Part shown: in pieces, positions 22,865 to 35,719 of the stretch
Numbering within the stretch: the first letter of the stretch is position 1
Layout of the letters: each line of letters starts with the position of its first letter
Assembly: GCF_964355755.1 (NCBI RefSeq)
Contig: NC_092677.1
Span: forward strand, 13,414,601 to 13,478,600
DNA length: 64,000 nucleotides
Reading direction: 5' to 3'
DNA from: Antedon mediterranea
Taxonomy: Eukaryota; Echinodermata; Crinoidea; Comatulida; Antedonidae
Position numbers and translations under genes: made by a program
Notes under the pieces: generated by a model
The model's database searches: none
Seen by the model: only the letters and a program-made list of their open reading frames with translations
Told to the model about the DNA's origin: nothing

Positions 22865-24606
22865 ATGGATGATAGCTTTACAGACTTTCGACAAGAATTC
22901 AGTAATGCTTATCCCGGGGATAGAAGACGGGAGTTGAGATTTCTTCTGCATTATCATCTACCGATTGGTTTATTGTCTAAGGAACACAACTCAGGAATAG
23001 ATTTGTTTAATGAACTTAAAACTAAAGGCATCATCACATACAATAATGTTAAAATTATGTCAGAAATTGCAGACGTGACAGAAAACGCCGACGCAAAAGC
23101 AAGTGTAACTAAATACAAAAAGGAAGTTGGTAAAGACTATGATGGCAAGGGTGGGAAAAGTTTGTCTTCACATCGTAAAACTTTCTATAAAGCTATGGAT
23201 GAAATCACGGAAGAATTAGACGGGGGTGATGTACATAAGTTGGTTGGCTACTACGGATTGGGCTCACAAGGCAAGACAAATAAATGGAATTTAGTGTTTT
23301 ATTTAGAGAAAGAGTTAAAATTAAACACACGGAAGAAACTGGAGAGATTTGCCAATCAGTTGAATGCGAGTGCAAAAGTCAAATTGCTTGGTATGTATGT
23401 AAAACAGTGCTATTAATGTATATTTAAATTAATATCAAATAACAGCATAAAATTGTTTACTTATAATTTTAGTAGATAACTACAATATTGTTTTGTATGG
23501 CCAGCATATATAGCTGACCACATATCGGACTAAATTTGCAATTACAGTATATATATTTTTGTTCAAGAAGGGGGGCGGGGGGAGCGGGAGAACGATTGAT
23601 GATAAGTTCTAAACTTTTGGTCTCTGTCTGGATAAAAAAATGTATATCTTACAGTATGTTAATTTGTTGTTGGAAATAAAACATTAATGTATTGTAACTA
23701 AAAAGATAATTCGAACCTGTTTATATAAATTTGTTCTTCTGTATCGGTTATTCAACTATTGTTCTTATTTACATGATGCAGGTGAACAACCAGTTGCTGG
23801 TGGGGGTGCCGTGGAAGCAACATCAACAGCAGCAGGTAAGTATCTCTTTGAACCGACTAAGTTTGTATTATACAATGCATTGAGAAAAATGTCTGAATGA
23901 ATACTCAAATTTTCCTAAGCGTTTCAGCCTAAATTTACGATTCATAAAACCGATAACATATATAGGCCTACAATGAGAACGAGGAAAAATGCCATATACC
24001 ATTTTTCAATATTTTTGTTCACAAATGAACGGATTGAGTCCAATTAACAAACCTTTTTCCTGATTTGCAGAATTGACCGACGATGATTACAAGCTTTTCA
24101 AAACGACCGTGTCAGCGTATTACGATAACAGACCGGATTGCCGTATTATGTTGATGGTGCTGTTTGGAGACCATGTTCCTACACAAAATCATAAAACACG
24201 TAATAGTACAATAGATTGGTTAAATGCGTTAGAGGAATCTGATGATCTAAGTTCTGATGACATCTCTATCGTATATGATACAATAAACCTGACAGCACAT
24301 TATGCTTTACAAAAGAAGATCAAAAAAGAAAAACTATCATTTCCAGAAGTTAGGCCAATAGAAATTACCAACTTCAGCAATTACAGACAGAAGATAATGA
24401 AATTTGGAAAGGGAATAACTTCAAAAGATGTAGCAAAGATTGATGGGTACTATAACAATCCAGTTAAGAAATACGAAAGTAGTTGGGGAATGATATATGA
24501 TTTAGAATTTGAGCAATCAATCTTCAAAGAAAGCAACATCGACGAATTTGTTGCAAAGTTGAAGCAATTGAAACTTCCGTCAAGCCCGGCAGAATTGTTG
24601 GAATAA
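22865..24606 (+). CDS. Gene B: tandem-DED protein, 371 aa, three coding exons
   Basis: The ATG exon is 22865-23390, just after the acceptor CTTTTCAG/TAACAAAATGG; the linker exon is 23782-23835; the last exon is 24071-24606. All junctions are phase 1 and the joined frame is open (1116 nt). The N-terminal DED is at residues 1-90 (FRQEFSNAYPGD, LRFLLHYHLP, LFNELKTKGIITYNNVKIMS). A second DED-like module follows (RKTFYKAMDEI, NKWNLVFYLEKEL), then a Gly/Ala/Thr linker, then a type-I DED pair (LFGDHVP, YRQKIMKFGKGI, YESSWGMIYDLE). The layout resembles the double DED of caspase-8 and FLIP, doubled, but with no caspase domain. Poly(A) signal at 24776. Probably a cytoplasmic adaptor or inhibitor of DED complexes; that role is inferred. 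It looks intact despite the 17-kb insertion in intron 1. Confidence 0.8.
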
Positions 24607-26200
24607 TTCAGATTTTATGCAAATTATCTGAAATAATTCTCTTCCTATGAATTGTACTTCATGACTCTTTACTCAGAGCCTTGCACCTGATGATAAAATC
24701 AATATTGTTTATCTCCTTCATGAAATAGTCTGTAGTTTGCAATGTTTTATTCAAAGCAACTAAGATCATTACGAAAATAAAATTTAATCAAAATGCTGAG
24801 TGTTAACATACTTAAAATGCTATAATTAAAGTTAAAATAAATAATTTTGTTCTAATAAATGTATCTAATAAACTTTCTTATGATAGATAGGCCTACATTT
24901 ACATTTTTTGTTTATAAATTGATGGCCTATAAACATTTTATATAACTTTTTATTTTAGTATAATGTATACTTTTTTAGTTATGGAAGACATTGTTATTTC
25001 TACGTATGACTACCAATTATTTGAATAGTCAAGCAGCTTTATTAATATTTAGATTTAAATATTTTAGATCAAGTAAAAATTAGTGTGATCAAGTATATAA
25101 TAAATTTTATTTTGTATGTACAGTACAAGACCAACTTGTGTTGATCTGGTCTCTCTGTTTAAATAAAGTTGAACTTGAACTATATTCTTTTTTGTTAATT
25201 TCTTTTGAGAAGACGAGTTCTCGGTAAACCTTGAGTTAATACATTATTTATTAATTGATTATTTGGAGTGTGGGAGCAGATTATGACCATGATAATAACA
25301 GATAAGTGATGACAGTAAATTCACAGTTTCATAAACACACAGGTCAGATCTACACAATATGTTAACATCTTTACTGTTATCATTGTATGGTTGATTGAAA
25401 GGAAAAGGTACTATTACCCACCGATTTTGCGGTGTTGTATGGGGACATGTTGGCAAAAATTAGTTCAGGTTAATCACGTTTTGTAAAGTGTAATTTACCT
25501 TGGGGAGGCGTATTTTTCTGAATCATTAAAACATCATTCATTTTCCACACACAGTGAACTGTCTGTCGTGAGAAACTTAAGCCTAAAAATATCATTTCCT
25601 CCTCGAGTGAACTTCAGCACAAACATACACACAATCATTCACCCCTGTGCTGTCTGTAAACCTGTTAACGTTACAAATAGACCGTAAACATTGGAGCTAC
25701 CGTTGACCTTGATAATAATAATAGTTATACCTGGAATTTCCCTTTTGATCGTTTCGACAGTACAGTACCCAAAATAGGTTTTAAATAGGCCTACAGTATT
25801 TATGCAAATGCAAACGTTTATGTTGATTTTAGAGAATACGTTGAATTGCTCTTTTGTTGAGAACAGTCAGTGGACAATTTTAATTTTAATCTATATGTAA
25901 AGCGATCAAGAGTTAACAAGCCGTTTTTGACCGATATTTTTTTTACATTGTTAGGTCTACCCTACTGTTTTTTGGCCAAACGAATAAAATAAGATAACTG
26001 GCTAAATTTAAAATCTATAATTCATTTTCATTTAAGTTGTCATTCTGTCAACAAAAGGACAACTGCAGATTTGACTAGTGTTTAGACTGTTTAGTTAATT
26101 ATAACCATAACTTTATTTTGGCGCGTAAAAATATATGATACTACAGAATTGTACCACTTTTCAATTAACTCGACTTTATCGTTATAGTATCAATGTAATT
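24607..26200. other. Gene B 3' region and intergenic DNA
   Basis: AT-rich, with no credible coding frame. It includes the likely gene B 3' UTR. A kappa-B-like word, GGAATTTCCC, is at 25733-25742 in a block that recurs upstream of other gene copies. Confidence 0.4.
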
Positions 26201-26219
26201 TTTACCTTTTCCTGAAAAT

Positions 26220-26407
26220 ACAATTTTGTAATTTCCATTCTCTTCTACAATTCCTAAAAATAGATCCATATAGCAAAAATATGCATAACAAAGACAAGAC
26301 GCCATAATAGTCAAACGACTGTTGTGACCTGATCGATCCATACAGTGGTTGTTATAGAGGGGCAAGACGCATCTATTTTTTAGTTTCTTCAGTATAAAAG
26401 GTAAAAG
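26220..26407 (+). pseudogene. Orphan promoter block and 5' UTR exon
   Basis: Closely similar to the upstream blocks of genes B and D: AATTTCCATTCTCTTCTA, CCTAAAAATAGATCC at 26252-26266, ATGCATAACAAAGACAAGACG-like sequence, ending GGTAAAAG/GTAAG with the donor at 26408. No ATG exon follows within range; only a relic last exon lies downstream. It is read as the surviving 5' end of a dead gene copy. Confidence 0.6.
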
Positions 26408-26432
26408 GTAAGAATTATTATAATTACGTAAA

Positions 26433-26555
26433 TATCAGTTAGGGGGGAAATGGCAAAATCAGCACTGTGGTTATGTTACAAGAGTTGTCAATAGATTATC
26501 TGATAAAACTCATAGAAAGTAGGACGCCTTTTGCCATTTTCCCCTAAACTGACAT
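26433..26555. mobile_element. Small MITE-like inverted-repeat element
   Basis: About 123 bp bounded by imperfect inverted repeats of about 25 bp: TATCAGTTAGGGGGGAAATG on the left, and the reverse complement of CATTTTCCCCTAAACTGACA on the right. No coding capacity. Family unknown. Confidence 0.6.
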
Positions 26556-27060
26556 AGTACGGTACAAAGGATAGCAATTACCATTCGCCTTAATTATTAT
26601 ATTATAAAAATATAAAGAGTGAAAAACACGACAGCCTTCAGTACAGTTACTTATGCATATCAATATTTTCAACATAATCATAATAATCTGTGGTTTCTGA
26701 GTAAATGCATCGTTTCTGGTAATTGGTACGACATTGAACAATTGAATTATAGGCGTGACAGGCCTACGGTTAGACGGATTAAACCACTGACAATATTGTT
26801 TGTGGATAAAACGTAAGGGGACAAAAAGCCACCCTCGGTGTAGGCCCAATTACATTTTTTCAATTTATTCATGATCACAATTGATTTCACACGCGTATTT
26901 GTTGGTATGTAAGTAGGTTTGCGAATACCGAGAGTATTATTATCATTTAGCGAAACATGGCTGACGCCTAAAATGGAGCGATTAGAATTAAAGAATCAGT
27001 AACAGTTAAAAAATACCACAAATAATAAATTATTTATTGTATGTTTGCGGCTCTTTTACC

Positions 27061-27120
27061 ATAATTTTTAAAAGTCAAAAAGATCAGAACATAATGAAAT
27101 TTGGAATTGGCATATAGACG
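27061..27120 (+). pseudogene. Relic type-I DED exon, left half
   Basis: The words CAGAACATAATGAAATTTGG and AATTGGCATA align with the YRQKIMKFGKGI segment of gene B. The relic is cut at 27120 by the element that starts CAGTGGCGG and resumes at 32937. Confidence 0.65.
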
Positions 27121-28779
27121 CAGTGGCGGATCTAGCGGGGGGCGTATGGGGCGTACGCCCCCCCTATTTTTTAAAGATTTTTTTTTTGTGAAAAAAATTA
27201 AATAGATGTTAAAAACACGTATCGTTTCGACGGTCATCAATCACCGATGGTTTGCACATTTTCATAGAGAAAATAGTACTTCGGAGCACATCGTCAGCTT
27301 GATCGCATTCCACCAAGCATGTACGTCGACATCCTTTGTGTAGCCTACTATCAATCTCTAGCGTTACCAACGATCATTCACAGTTAAGTGTAAAAGGAGC
27401 AAGATGATAAAAGCCACGTGGTGAGCTTGGTCGCGTTCCACTAAGCAGGTCGGCATCCTTTGTGATCGTCACTCCCGTATTGTAGAGTAGCGGTACCTCC
27501 ATCGATCAGTAGAGTTGATGAAGCCACATGGTCAGTGCTACTATACTACGCGCCCATTTATTAAGTACAATAAAAACAAAGGCTAGGACTCAGGGGCGGT
27601 CGCAGGACTATTTTAAGATAGTTGCCCAAAGAGTCTATAAGGCGGTGTAGACACTGAATATTTGAGCCACAGGCGAAGCAAATTGTTAAAAGACACCCCC
27701 TAGATGGCCGCAAATTGTACTCTCGCACGTAAAATTCATGATAAATTGCACCTCTAGTTCGCCGGAAATGTCACTCATAGCGCTAGCAAACAGAGGATTG
27801 TAGCCAATAACATACGCGACTAACAATATAGGATAACGTCACGGGGAAGTCCCCGTAAATTAGTAAATTACCAATGGTTTATTCAAATTCAACACTGTAA
27901 CTAATCCCTCGCTATTCAATTAAAATTGTATTATTACTACTATATTGTTGAAAATGGATTGCGTGATATGAAAATGAATTGATAGTAAAACGTAACAAAG
28001 ATACGTTCATGTCTGGTTATTAGGTATTCATGCTCTGATGAAGCGGAGGATTAATTTTGTAGAGTTCCATTTAAAATAAATTTTGTTACAAAGAAATATT
28101 TTGGTTGTGGAGGTCGTTAAATTCGCTGGCGCCAGCATTACTTCTTTTACCAATTTTAACAATTAAGCTAACAACAAAACTCTGTAACTACTTTAAGCCT
28201 ATCAAGATCCGGTTCTTGCAAAGAACTATACATTCATTTCAATATTCCAATATTCATTTCGTAGCAACAACTGCGCACCTCTCTTTGACGTCAACTTTAA
28301 TATCACGATCACATGCCGCTATTGACTTTGGCCGTGACGTTACAAAAGCTGTTCCACAGTTAGTGCAGGTCTTTCTGTACTGTAGACAATAGGATATTAC
28401 TGAAGTCTATATTTATTCACTCAAAATTACACAGATACTATTTTAGAAAAACACACAGGATTCTCGATATAAATGTATATATTACCAATACCTTACTTGT
28501 TATAGACCTTTTGAAGAAATTGTATTATTTGCTGCCAATCATTGAGTTCATTAAAACACACACACTTACAAACACTATCAAAATCCAGGCACAATACCAA
28601 AACAAGAGACACTTTTTTTTGACACAAGAATCATAAAGATGAACGCACTATAACAACAGCATGTTATAGACAGGCTACTATAAAATACTATCAAACAATC
28701 ATATGACAAACACATTAACACATCCAAGAGAGAGGGCAGTCAATACGAGTACTAACTCACTTGCCTCCTGATTTACGTA

Positions 28780-29745
28780 AAGGTAAGAAATTACAAAACA
28801 CGGTACTACCTATAAAACTTTTTGCAGACGACACCAAGTTGTATAGAGTGGTCAATAACATTGATGATGCGGATTTATTTCAAAGAGACATTGACAGTGC
28901 TTCCCATTGGTCTAATGTTTGGCAATTGCCTTTTAATGACATTAAGTGTAAGGTATTTCATTATGGTCGTGATAATCCCAATTTCTTGTATTCAATGGCT
29001 GGTAATTTACTACATGAGGTAAAGCAGGAGAAAGATCTAGGTGTTACCTTTGATCCTAGTTTAATCTTTAATTTGCATGTAGCGGATATTTGTAAAAGAG
29101 CTAATAAGAAACTAGGAATGATTTATAGGTCTTTTAAATTCTTGAATAAAGATGGATTTTTGAAGCTGTATAAGTCTATTGTCAGGCCAACGCTTGAATA
29201 TTGTAACACTCTTTATAATCCTATTAGAAAACGAGATCAGGATGAAATAGAGAAGGTCCAGCAAAGAGCAACAAGATTGATTCCTAGGTACCGTAATATT
29301 CCTTATGAACAACGTTTGAGAATTCTTGGTCTTCCTACCATGAGATATCGAAGGCAGAGAGCAGATATTATCCAAGTTTTTAGGATTGTTAAAGGTTTCG
29401 ATCGTATTTCGATCAACACATTTTTTGAATTTGATCTAGAATCTCGGGCCCGTGGACACCCATATAAACTCAAGTTTAAAAGCTCTCGTCTTAATATTAG
29501 GAGGGACACGTTCTCCAGGAGAGTTATTCTCTTATGGAATGCTCTGCCTACGGATGTAGTTTCATGTGCTACGGTGAACTTGTTCAAAGCAAAACTTAAC
29601 GTCGCATGGTCTAACCACCCGCTGAAGTTTTCACCCTATATAGAATATGATTTTATTGCTAAGAGGGGCTTTTAAGCACTGAGTGCTTCGCCTCGATCCC
29701 GTAGACGAAAGTGTACGGGAAACAAGTAAACAAGTAAACATTTTT
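28780..29745 (+). pseudogene. LINE fragment: reverse transcriptase C-terminal part
   Basis: A single open frame (28761-29675) starts shortly before the catalytic LFADDTKLY box and runs to the LINE C-terminus, with typical words: VRPTLEYCNTLYNP, VQQRATRLIP, and RRVILLWNALP. The N-terminal reverse transcriptase motifs and the endonuclease are missing, so this is a 5'-truncated CR1/jockey-type copy. The 3' tail is a short (AAACAAGT)n-like microsatellite (about 29720-29740). Not a host gene. Confidence 0.85.
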
Positions 29746-29792
29746 CATATATACAGCAACACAATAGCGATAAGACGGAAGTTGCCTTAATT

Positions 29793-30010
29793 AAGCCTGT
29801 TTCCTGTCGACGTTATTATTCGACGCTATCGTCCGTCGTCGTCGTTGATCGTTAACAGTTCAACGACGATCGTTTGAAAACGATCAAGTTGAAATGATAA
29901 CGATACCGAGTACCTTTTTCTGTAAATCGTTAACATTTCAATGTTTACGTAGAAGATCGCCGATTATTGTTAACGATAGCGTCGAAAAGCGTCGACAGGA
30001 AAACAGGCTT
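29793..30010. mobile_element. MITE, about 218 bp
   Basis: Starts AAGCCTGTTTCCTGTCGACG and ends with its near-perfect reverse complement, CGTCGACAGGAAAACAGGCTT. The inverted repeat continues inward with gaps (TTCGACGCTATCG and CGATAGCGTCGAA). TTAA lies at both outer edges. Non-coding. Confidence 0.7.
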
Positions 30011-30808
30011 TAAGATACCGGAATTACTTGTATGCAATTGACACGCAGTAATTTGAAGGCAATTCCGTTTGAATCGTGTTTGTAGTTTGTTGACGCTCGC
30101 GTGTTGTGTTTAAAATGTTACTTGTAATACTAATTGCAGATTCATTTGGACCTTCCCATAATGCATTGGTGCGTGGAGTTTCATTCATCATTATATCATA
30201 CTGTATTGCTATACAGTAGTCTTTTTTTTGTTATCACGTGACATACAATTTCCAGAATTCATTTTCATTTATCCACTATATAAACTGTACAACCACGGAC
30301 ACTCCAGAAAAGAAAATATGATCGAAATTTGCAGAAAGAAGCAATTATTATTATAAAACACTATTTCAAAGTTCGGAACGTTCGTAATTTTTACGGAAAT
30401 TCGCCCAACTATTACGGACGTAGAGAAATGAAGACACATAGGGGCTAGGGTACTACGAATGATGGGAATCCCCGGCAAAATGTAATGATTATGGCTAAAT
30501 CAACGACCCGTGTGACGGGGGTTTACCACGATCACAGTGTGTAGTGGCACTTCTCACGCACACAAGCAATCCAAACAGACGGTCAACAAACACAACAAAA
30601 ACGCTAGTTTTCCAACCCTGAACTTCTATAACGTTAATGATTAACATAAATATATGATGAAATGGGATATAAATTTTAATTTAGTGGCAGAAAAAATATT
30701 TAATATGAAATTAAAGGTGTCGCCCCTACTGTATAGTCAAGTGCCTATGAAAATTATCCCGTTAGGCCTACATTTTATTAAAACGTATTACTATTAAAAT
30801 ATTAACAA

Positions 30809-32164
30809 CTAGATGGTCGTGCCCACAGATGGTTCTCGAATACACACGGTAATTTCAGGGTAAAAAAACTGGCGATTTCAAATGCACGTACCGCAGGACT
30901 ATAATACATTGTCGTTTACAGAAACGAATAAGTAGACACAATTATTTATGTAGTCAACCAAAATTAGCACCCTGAGAATTACTTCTGAAAGAGAAACTTA
31001 CCACAAAATGAGTCCAAATTGTTTATTCATTTAAAGAAACCCAATTAGGGTTGAGGGATGGGAAAGAGGATAGGGGGAAAGAGGTTAGGTACAAAGAGGA
31101 ACAATTTTTAAATGTATTCTTTATCCACATCAGTAACGAAATATTGTTTTCATTTTTTATAGGCCTATAAATAATATACCACTAACGGTGACTAAATAAA
31201 AATAGTAAAACATTTGCGATTTAATACTTTGTTAAAACTGTCACTGTCATAGTCGATTGAAATAGTAAAGTACATGAAACGATACAACACTACGACGTTT
31301 ATATTTTTTGTAATTATTAATTAATGCAAACGTTGAGAAGCAACTGTCAGTAATAAAGTTTATTTGTATATTACGTGTTTATATATCTAACAGTAGAGCC
31401 TATCCACAATCACAATAATAAAGTTTATTTGTATATATTTTTTTTACATCTAACAGTATTCACAGTAAGAAATGTTTGTATATATTTTTTTACATCTAAC
31501 AGTATTCACAGTAAGAAATGTTTGTGTATATTTTTTTACATCTAACAGTATTCACAGTAAGAAATGTTCGATTGAAATGACGACCAAAAATGGTTAATAG
31601 GTATTTGCAATACTGTATTGTCAAAGTATTGCAAGTTTATTCTCCAAGGGCTCATAAATTTACCAACTTGTGTTAAACCAAACTGGCAGACTGAGAGATT
31701 GGAATGTTCCATTCATCGCAAATCAATACATTTGTAAAAACGTATATATTAAATCTATCAAAATAGTATTTTTTAAGAAAATCGGCCTGTCTTCAACATT
31801 ATGATGCTGTACTCGAGCTGTTCAACCGGTTTTCAGCTATTAAAAACAATTATCGTAGGAAGAGATAGGAAAATGCGAAGCGTCCTCGTATTATTTTGTG
31901 CGGGTATTTTTCAAGTTGGACATCCATTAGACAGTGTATACCACGATCGGAAAACACCCCTATTTGGGGCAAATCGTTGAACCTAAATTCGTTTTAATCG
32001 TCAATAACTAATTATCTAACTCAAATTAATTAGTAAACAGGATTATATTTGGTGGTTAAAATCAGTGCCGAACATATACCAACTTTATATACCATCGAGT
32101 AAAAATTTTAGAAGTAAGGCGCGATTTACCGAATTGTGCCCTTACGTAAATTTATATATAGATG
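30809..32164 (-). repeat. 1.3-kb dispersed repeat, copy 2
   Basis: Inverted partner of 2932-4241, with moderate divergence and a few indels. It holds three copies of the TACATCTAACAGTATTCACAG subrepeat (about 31440-31565) where copy 1 has two. No gene inside. Confidence 0.7.
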
Positions 32165-32936
32165 CTGCAGCATTTCATGACCCTTGTTGTTTTATTTGTT
32201 TTCCCGTCGATGATTCTCATAAACAAATCGCGATGACAAAAGAGGTGTTTTGTTTTTTTCAAATCACTAAATATAATGTAATGATGATCGAGCCGGACCG
32301 CTAATTTTTAAACGATCGTTTAAAAATCGTTGAATCGTTGAATATGCCGTGATTTTAATTGTCAAAAACATGATGTCAGTCGATGGCTCGGAGTTTCGAT
32401 AAATCTCGCGTCGCATGTGTTGCGTGGTGGTGGAAAACACTCTCAGCAAGTTTGCTTCATTAATATGAGACTCTGTGACGACCCACTTTAACGTGACGTC
32501 ATTTTACTTTAGCTGCATGCGATCGAAGAAGTAGTCGTCACCGCGATCGACCCGGCGCGCGTGTAAGAAAATAATACCGGCGGCCTAGGCTAGGACAAGT
32601 TTATAAAAGCTGAAAAACATCGTCGCGTTGTAAAAATGTAGATGTAAAGTACAGGCAAGTTGTTAGCTTGCTTTTGGTACTCTAGGTAAGTATCAGCTGC
32701 ATGTTCCACATGTCGTAATTTGCGAGCTTTAGAGTGTTTGGTAAATGACATTATGAGATGTTTGTAAATCGTTTTAAACGACTTACAATGCGCTAGAACG
32801 CCAAAATTTCCAGGGGCCCTCGGCCCCTGGACCCCCACCGGGGTCCCTTAGCGGCCCCCTGGCCCCCAGCCAATGTTTGCTCACTTCGATCGCAAAGCTA
32901 CGCCACCCCTATTTCAATATCCTGGATCCGCCCCTG

Positions 32937-33070
32937 TAGACGAAACAGATGTAACGAAGATTGATACATGATTTAGAATTTAAAAACATCATAAAAAAAA
33001 ATATCAAAGAATTCATTGCAATGTTGAAGAAATTGAAACTTCCATCCGCTGCAGGATCGTTTGAATAATT
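32937..33070 (+). pseudogene. Relic type-I DED exon, right half
   Basis: It resumes where 27120 stopped: GATGTAACGAAGATTGAT, ATGATTTAGAATTTAAAA, and AAATTGAAACTTCCATC, ending in a stop like gene B (GAATAATTAA) and matching the gene B 3' UTR start (TTATGCAAATT). A deletion removes the YESSWGM region. Confidence 0.7.
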
Positions 33071-34200
33071 AATTAATTATGCAAATTGTCTGATAGTCTA
33101 CTAATCCTGGGATTGAATAATACAACGAAAGGCCTTTATTATGACCCAGGACTAAAGACGACTGCTTATTGGATGCTCCATAAAAAAGTACCAATCTATG
33201 TAGTAATTCAATTCAATTCAACTTTTAATCGTAATAATCATAAAACCTGAGATTAAGATTTATTTTGAACTTCATGAAATACAAATCTTTTGTAAGTAAC
33301 ATCCGAACAAAATAATAATGTGTTTGTGATCTTTATGATAATAGTTTATTTGGAATTCCTTATCGCTTTTACAATACTGCACCTAAAAATAGTTTGTACA
33401 AATACAATATGTAAATACAAAATGTAGATTGTTATTCTAAGCGAAATAAATTGACACTTTTAGTATAGATAATAGTTATGATTTCAGAGAAAATCTTAGA
33501 CATGATAACAAAGAACCAATATTTATAACCATGTTTTATTTGAATATGAAATGAAAAATAAATTTAATGCTCATCAACTTTACGAAATGTATTCAAAACC
33601 TGGAAAGGTGAGTCACTGATATTCCCTAGTCAAACAAACTATTAACCTGCTATATATATATTGTATCTACTTGTATTGTTTTTCTAATAACGAAACGATA
33701 ACAATAATAACGAAGATAAAATAGACGATATAGATTATGTTGTTGGGCTTAATAAAAACCTGATGTTGGTATAATAATTGTATGAATTGATTGATGAAAA
33801 CGATTACTATAGTTTGCTGTTGATGAGAACAGTGTGGGGCGAATCATTGGGCGTTCTCGGCAATTTACCCGTATCTTTCAATATACAGGAAATCATCGAA
33901 CAATTGACTAATCAATTTAAATCATTGGATTTAGGCTAGTATTCTCCCAAATAATTTCCAAACAGGGCAAAAAATCATCTACAAATCCGTAGACAAAAGT
34001 GATTTTTCCATAATAACGTTGGAAAAATTATAGTAAATCAATTACATTAATTTACTTCCTCAATAACATAGCATTATGAGATGGTTTTAATTGGAAACAT
34101 ATTCAAGTTTAATTGACTTTGAATTTCCCGAAGAATATTAATAAAATTTTGGAATTTCCATTTCATTCATTTCTAAATAGAGATTCAATAATAATAATAA
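33071..34200. other. Intergenic DNA upstream of gene C
   Basis: AT-rich, with no gene. It carries a block shared with other copies: GGAATTCC at 33352 and CTAAAAATAG at 33383, the same order as at 45189 upstream of gene E. Confidence 0.4.
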
Positions 34201-34204
34201 TGAT

Positions 34205-34321
34205 TAGGCCGAACGCGATCACCAGATCTTTCCATCAGACGCTATTCAATCTACTCTTACGAGTGTGAAAGACGCATTTTTAAAACTATTTTTTTTTGTA
34301 ATTAAGGAGGAAAAGTTAAAG
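34205..34321 (+). promoter_or_regulatory. Gene C proximal block and 5' UTR exon end
   Basis: It ends AGGAGGAAAAGTTAAAG/GTAAG with the donor at 34322, and is preceded by GAAAGACGCATTTTTAA, as in the gene D block. Intron 1 would be 1391 nt. The exon start is not defined. Confidence 0.55.
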
Positions 34322-35719
34322 GTAAGAATATTTGTATAACATGTCATATATTAGGTAGGTCTGTTATTAAACAAATCAATAATTACCAAATATTTATTTG
34401 TTCATTTTTGAATTCAAAAGCCGAAATGACGTCACTGTATTTCTAGTTGCTATCCCAGGTAGGCCAGTATTCATAATATAATATAATAATAATATTCCAT
34501 GTATCCATAATCAATGATAAGTAATTAAGTTTGACTGAATATACCTGCCTATAATCATTCATGAACAATGTATTGCTAGAGTGAAATGAAGAAGTAAACT
34601 TAATTCTAAAATAACGCTTACTTAAAGATGTATTGTCCCTTTGACTAATTCCCAAACATTTTTTTTTTTTTAATTTCGAAAAAAAGTGGGTCATTTTGAA
34701 GTATCATAATAGTTATTAACTTTCACCAAAAATTATTAAAAAAAAAAATAATTTAACCGAAATACAGATGTTTTTTTGTTCAAAAAATAACTTTGACTTC
34801 CAGTCAAAGTTTTCAATCAAAACATATCCCATAATGCAATGCGCTTGTTTGGCTACTCTGTATGCATAATCATAAAACTTCCTTGCGATCTGTGTGAAAA
34901 CACCTTCTCAACCGTGATGAGTTGTAAACAATCCTAATTAGCATCATGCATAATGCATACTCATGGTTTGAAATCTTTGTTTACTTTCGCTTGCAACGAT
35001 TTCTCAGACGAAATGTAATCTAATTAATTTACCTGTTAATTACGTAAACTGTTGTTTTTGGCTCGAATTTTCGACTTAAAGTGAATAACTTTAATATTAC
35101 TTTGATATGGCCAATTTAAATTTAGAATAATTTTTTTTCATTTTTTGTGTTTCAAGGGACAATACATCTTTAATGGGACGCTCTAGCGTTTGAGCTTGGT
35201 GTGCACAGACTCCCACAATTCAAATGAAAACACCAGACCTGACTCTCTCGAACATAAAGTTAAATTTATAAAACACATGTAATGACTTTTTGAATTAATG
35301 TAGGCCTACTGTAACACCAAACGTTTCACAATTGTTGAGGACATTGATGGGCGTCTTAATTTAGGCTACCAAACTTTAGAACAGAAATGAAAACAAGAAC
35401 GCATTGTACAAAAATGCTTGTTAATAAGTTTTATACAAACTTGCAAAGGCAGACGCCATTGTAAATACATATATAATTAGGCCTACACATTAAATTTGAT
35501 TTAATTTTATCGTGATAAATAATACCATATAATAGTATTATTATTATTAATACTATATCCTTTAATAAAGCTTGATGATATTACGTTGAAAAGGGTAACA
35601 TAACGTATGATTTTACCAACTAATAAAAAAATGTATTGGACCAGTGGTTATTATATTCATTTTGTAAATTGAAACGACAGTCTTAATTAAGAAAATAGAA
35701 TTTCTTTTTCAGTAACATA

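Larger units (their letters stand above)
27121..32936. mobile_element. hAT-like composite element, 5.8 kb
   Basis: The ends are CAGTGGCGGATCTAG and, read on the other strand, CAGGGGCGGATCCAG (15 bp, two mismatches). TAGACG occurs on both sides (27115-27120 and 32937-32942), and a relic DED exon is continuous across the gap, which supports a single insertion. CAG-start GGCGGATC-type ends suggest the hAT superfamily, whose usual duplication is 8 bp; only 6 bp are clear here. The inside is a nest holding a LINE 3' end, a MITE and a 1.3-kb repeat. No transposase frame was recognised. Confidence 0.6.

Noticed and set aside
26165-26365. Minus-strand 66-codon frame over the upstream block
   Set aside because: It overlaps the conserved 5' UTR block, which is explained on the + strand; no homologue was recognised.
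28105-28392. 95-codon open frame
   Set aside because: No recognisable domain; lies in the transposon nest with composition like its neighbours.
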